Notes under the pieces: model-generated
Told to the model about the DNA's origin: nothing
Seen by the model: the letters and a program-made list of their open reading frames with translations, nothing else
Databases searched by the model: none
Program-made: the position numbers and the translations under genes
Origin: an uncultured Mycoplasmatota bacterium
GTDB lineage: Bacteria > Bacillota_I > Bacilli_A > RF39 > UBA660
Assembly (NCBI GenBank): GCA_900552235.1
Contig: URYZ01000034.1
Coordinates: 1 to 6,917, forward strand
Reading direction: 5' to 3'
Length of the DNA stretch: 6,917 nt
Shown here: positions 5,613 through 6,917 of the stretch, piece by piece
How the letters are laid out: each line of letters starts with the position of its first letter
How positions within the stretch are numbered: position 1 is the first letter of the stretch

Positions 5613-6356
5613 AACTCCTCCAGTTGTCATTATAGCAAATAAAACATGTGTTAAATGAACTTGTATATGACTGATGATGTAGGAGTTGTAGCATATTAAG
5701 AAAATACAAGCACTTCTGCTACAGCTAGTTGGACTAATATTGAAAGTGTTAAAACAAAAACAATTACTTTAACAAAAACAGCAAAAGGAACATATTATGT
5801 ATATGCCAAAGATAAAAGAAATAATATAGGAAGATTAGCTATTACTATAACAGAAGATGATTTATATATTGATACAGAAAAACCAATATTAACTGTAGTA
5901 TCAAAAGGTTGTGGTACTAATAAAGTATGTACTGTAAAGGTTAAATTAACAGATAATATTGGGGTAGCAAGTTATCAAGAAAGTTCATCATCAACTGCAG
6001 GAACTAGTTGGACTAATTTAAGTTCTCCAACAACAGAAACAACAATAACATTAACAAAAAATGCTCTTGGAACATATTATGTATTTGCTAAAGATACAAG
6101 TGATAATGTAGGTAGTATTTCATATACATTAACAGAAAATGATTATGACCAAACACCACCTGTAATGACATTTGGATTTGATGATACAACACATAGAATT
6201 GCAAAAGTATCTTGTACTGACCCAGAAAGTGGAATAGTAGGAGAAGCAACAAAAACACAAAATTTAATAGGAACAAGTAATGTTGATGTAACTTTTACTT
6301 GTACTAATGGGGTAGGCAAAAAAACAACAGAAACAAAGACATATTTATATAATACA
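5364..6356 (+). repeat. Four Ig-like domain repeats in the surface-protein gene
   Basis: Each unit opens with D-x-T-x-P or a close variant: DKTAP (5364), DKTPP (5608, in the shifted frame), DTEKP (5871) and DQTPP (6147). The units are about 81, 88, 92 and 70 codons. Units 2 and 3 are clearly related: SWTNIES and SWTNLSS, TITLTKTAKGTYYVYAKD and TITLTKNALGTYYVFAKD, TDDVGVVAY and TDNIGVASY. Such Ig-like repeats usually act as extracellular spacers or adhesion modules. Most of units 2-4 lies beyond the lesions. Confidence 0.75.
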
Positions 6357-6701
6357 TGTGCAACAGGTGAAAATACATGTGTCTATGGATGCGATAGTTG
6401 TTATGATTGTTGTGCTTCAACTCAAACTGTATCTGATGGATGCAACACTTGTACTTGTTATGATTATGAACCTGTGTATACATGTAATTCATATAATTAT
6501 AATTCAGGTTCTACTAATGCATGTGGAATACCTAATTGTGTAAGTTGTAGCACGGATTATAAAAAGAAATATTATCAATGTAGTTATTGTAATGTATGTG
6601 GAGAAAAAACAAAAACTGAATGTGTTGGTGGTTATGTATCATGTAATTGCAAACAATGTCATTCTGGAAGTGATACTTGTGATTGGGGATGGAAATTATA
6701 A
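5613..6701 (+). pseudogene. Detached C-terminal part of the surface protein (Ig repeats and Cys-rich tail)
   Basis: From 5700 to the TAA at 6699-6701 the frame is open and in register with the gene starting at 4800, but no start codon with a ribosome binding site serves it; the first in-frame ATG is 6165. Between the two halves, the peptide DKTPPVVIIANKTCVK is readable one frame off (5608-5655). Then MNLYMTDDVGVVAY returns to the original frame (5655-5696) and hits TAA (5697-5699), where the next repeat has CAA in the matching place. Removing one T at 5603-5606, adding one A at 5653-5655 and reading TAA as CAA restores a protein of about 633 residues. The final 114 codons contain 21 cysteines. 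The downstream half is therefore probably untranslated. True decay and assembly error are both possible. Confidence 0.75.
6357..6698 (+). other. Cysteine-rich C-terminal domain coding region
   Basis: In the frame of the broken surface gene, 21 of 114 codons are Cys. They come in clusters such as CVYGCDSCYDCC, CNTCTC, CSYCNVCGEK and CNCKQC. Tyr, Ser, Thr, Asn and Gly fill the rest, and the end is CDWGWKL. No LPXTG anchor is present. Such spacing suggests a disulfide-rich or metal-binding extracellular domain. I do not recognise the family. The stretch lies beyond the lesions and is probably not expressed as the gene stands. Confidence 0.7.
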
Positions 6702-6917
6702 TGATAAAAAAGAAAATAAGTTTTTTAGTAATATTATTTATAAGTTTATTTTTAATAATGTTAGGTATATATTTAGTTAATAACAAGCCAAAAGAAAATA
6801 TAAAAATAAATGTTCCGAATATAAATAAGAGTTTATTTTCAGTAAATGTTCCTGAAGGAATAAAAACTGAAATAGCATATATTCAAAATAATAATTATTT
6901 AGCTATAGTATTTGAAA
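6701..6917 (+). CDS. Membrane-anchored protein of unknown function, cut by the window end
   Basis: ATG 6701 shares its A with the TAA of the surface gene, so the two were probably translated in a coupled manner. GGGGATGG (6685-6692) is a plausible ribosome binding site eight bases upstream. The visible 72 residues begin MIKKKISFLVILFISLFLIM: a basic start and one membrane span at about 6-26, then a polar region (NKPKENIKINVPNINKSL...) that should lie outside the membrane. The frame is open to the last base, so the gene is partial. No family recognised. Its position suggests a role next to the surface protein. If the upstream frame is really broken, coupled translation of this gene would suffer too. 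Confidence 0.7.
   Translation, partial: MIKKKISFLVILFISLFLIMLGIYLVNNKPKENIKINVPNINKSLFSVNVPEGIKTEIAYIQNNNYLAIVFE

Noticed and set aside
5610..5699. Stop-codon recoding or programmed frameshifting to join the two halves of the surface gene
   Set aside because: No slippery heptamer with a downstream structure is apparent, two opposite shifts plus a TAA readthrough would be needed, and TAA is a normal stop elsewhere in the window.
6088..6786. Short frames on both strands across the Cys-rich region (6088-6276, 6304-6492, 6358-6543, 6532-6786, 6592-6780)
   Set aside because: They overlap the convincing Cys-rich frame, lack ribosome binding sites and have the skewed composition of shadow frames.
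1..6917. CRISPR array, insertion sequence, tRNA or rRNA gene, prophage or toxin-antitoxin pair
   Set aside because: No regularly spaced repeats, transposase motifs, terminal inverted repeats with target duplications, or cloverleaf-like segments were found on either strand.

Overview
The window is very AT-rich and its ribosome binding sites are AAGGAGG-like. The standard code appears to be in use (Trp is TGG, TGA acts as a stop). Together with a Bacillus-type LexA and its operators, a T-box leader, a homodimeric glycyl-tRNA synthetase and a YneF protein, this points to a low-GC Firmicute of class Bacilli. The best fit is a host-associated lineage near the Erysipelotrichales or RF39-like groups; the exact taxon cannot be settled from this sequence.

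Layout. Positions 1-683 hold lexA on the minus strand with a terminator-like hairpin behind it. Positions 684-807 are a divergent SOS control region with two LexA-box-like sites, one over the lexA -35 and one inside the promoter of a 45-residue single-pass membrane protein (808-945). Positions 946-1153 carry a promoter and a short T-box leader. It heads a three-gene operon: two unrecognised proteins, then glyS, closed by an intrinsic terminator at 3895-3931. Next come a SirA-like protein (3986-4420) and a UPF0154/YneF membrane protein (4476-4691). From memory, the B. subtilis order is lexA | yneA-yneB-ynzC-tkt-sirA(yneE)-yneF. The window keeps the two ends of that block, but the glycine T-box operon sits where yneB-ynzC-tkt would be.

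From 4728 a new unit starts with its own good promoter. It encodes an N-terminally anchored surface protein with four Ig-like repeats and a very cysteine-rich tail. The gene is broken at 5603-5699 by an apparent +1 T, an apparent -1 A and an in-frame TAA, so only the first 270 residues form an intact frame. A further membrane-anchored protein begins at 6701, overlapping the stop by one base, and runs off the window.

Points most worth following: the divergent SOS-controlled mini membrane protein, a positional counterpart of the YneA cell-division inhibitor; the unusual T-box, whose terminator stem encloses its own antiterminator; the two orphan genes placed under glycine-tRNA control; and the decayed Cys-rich surface protein.
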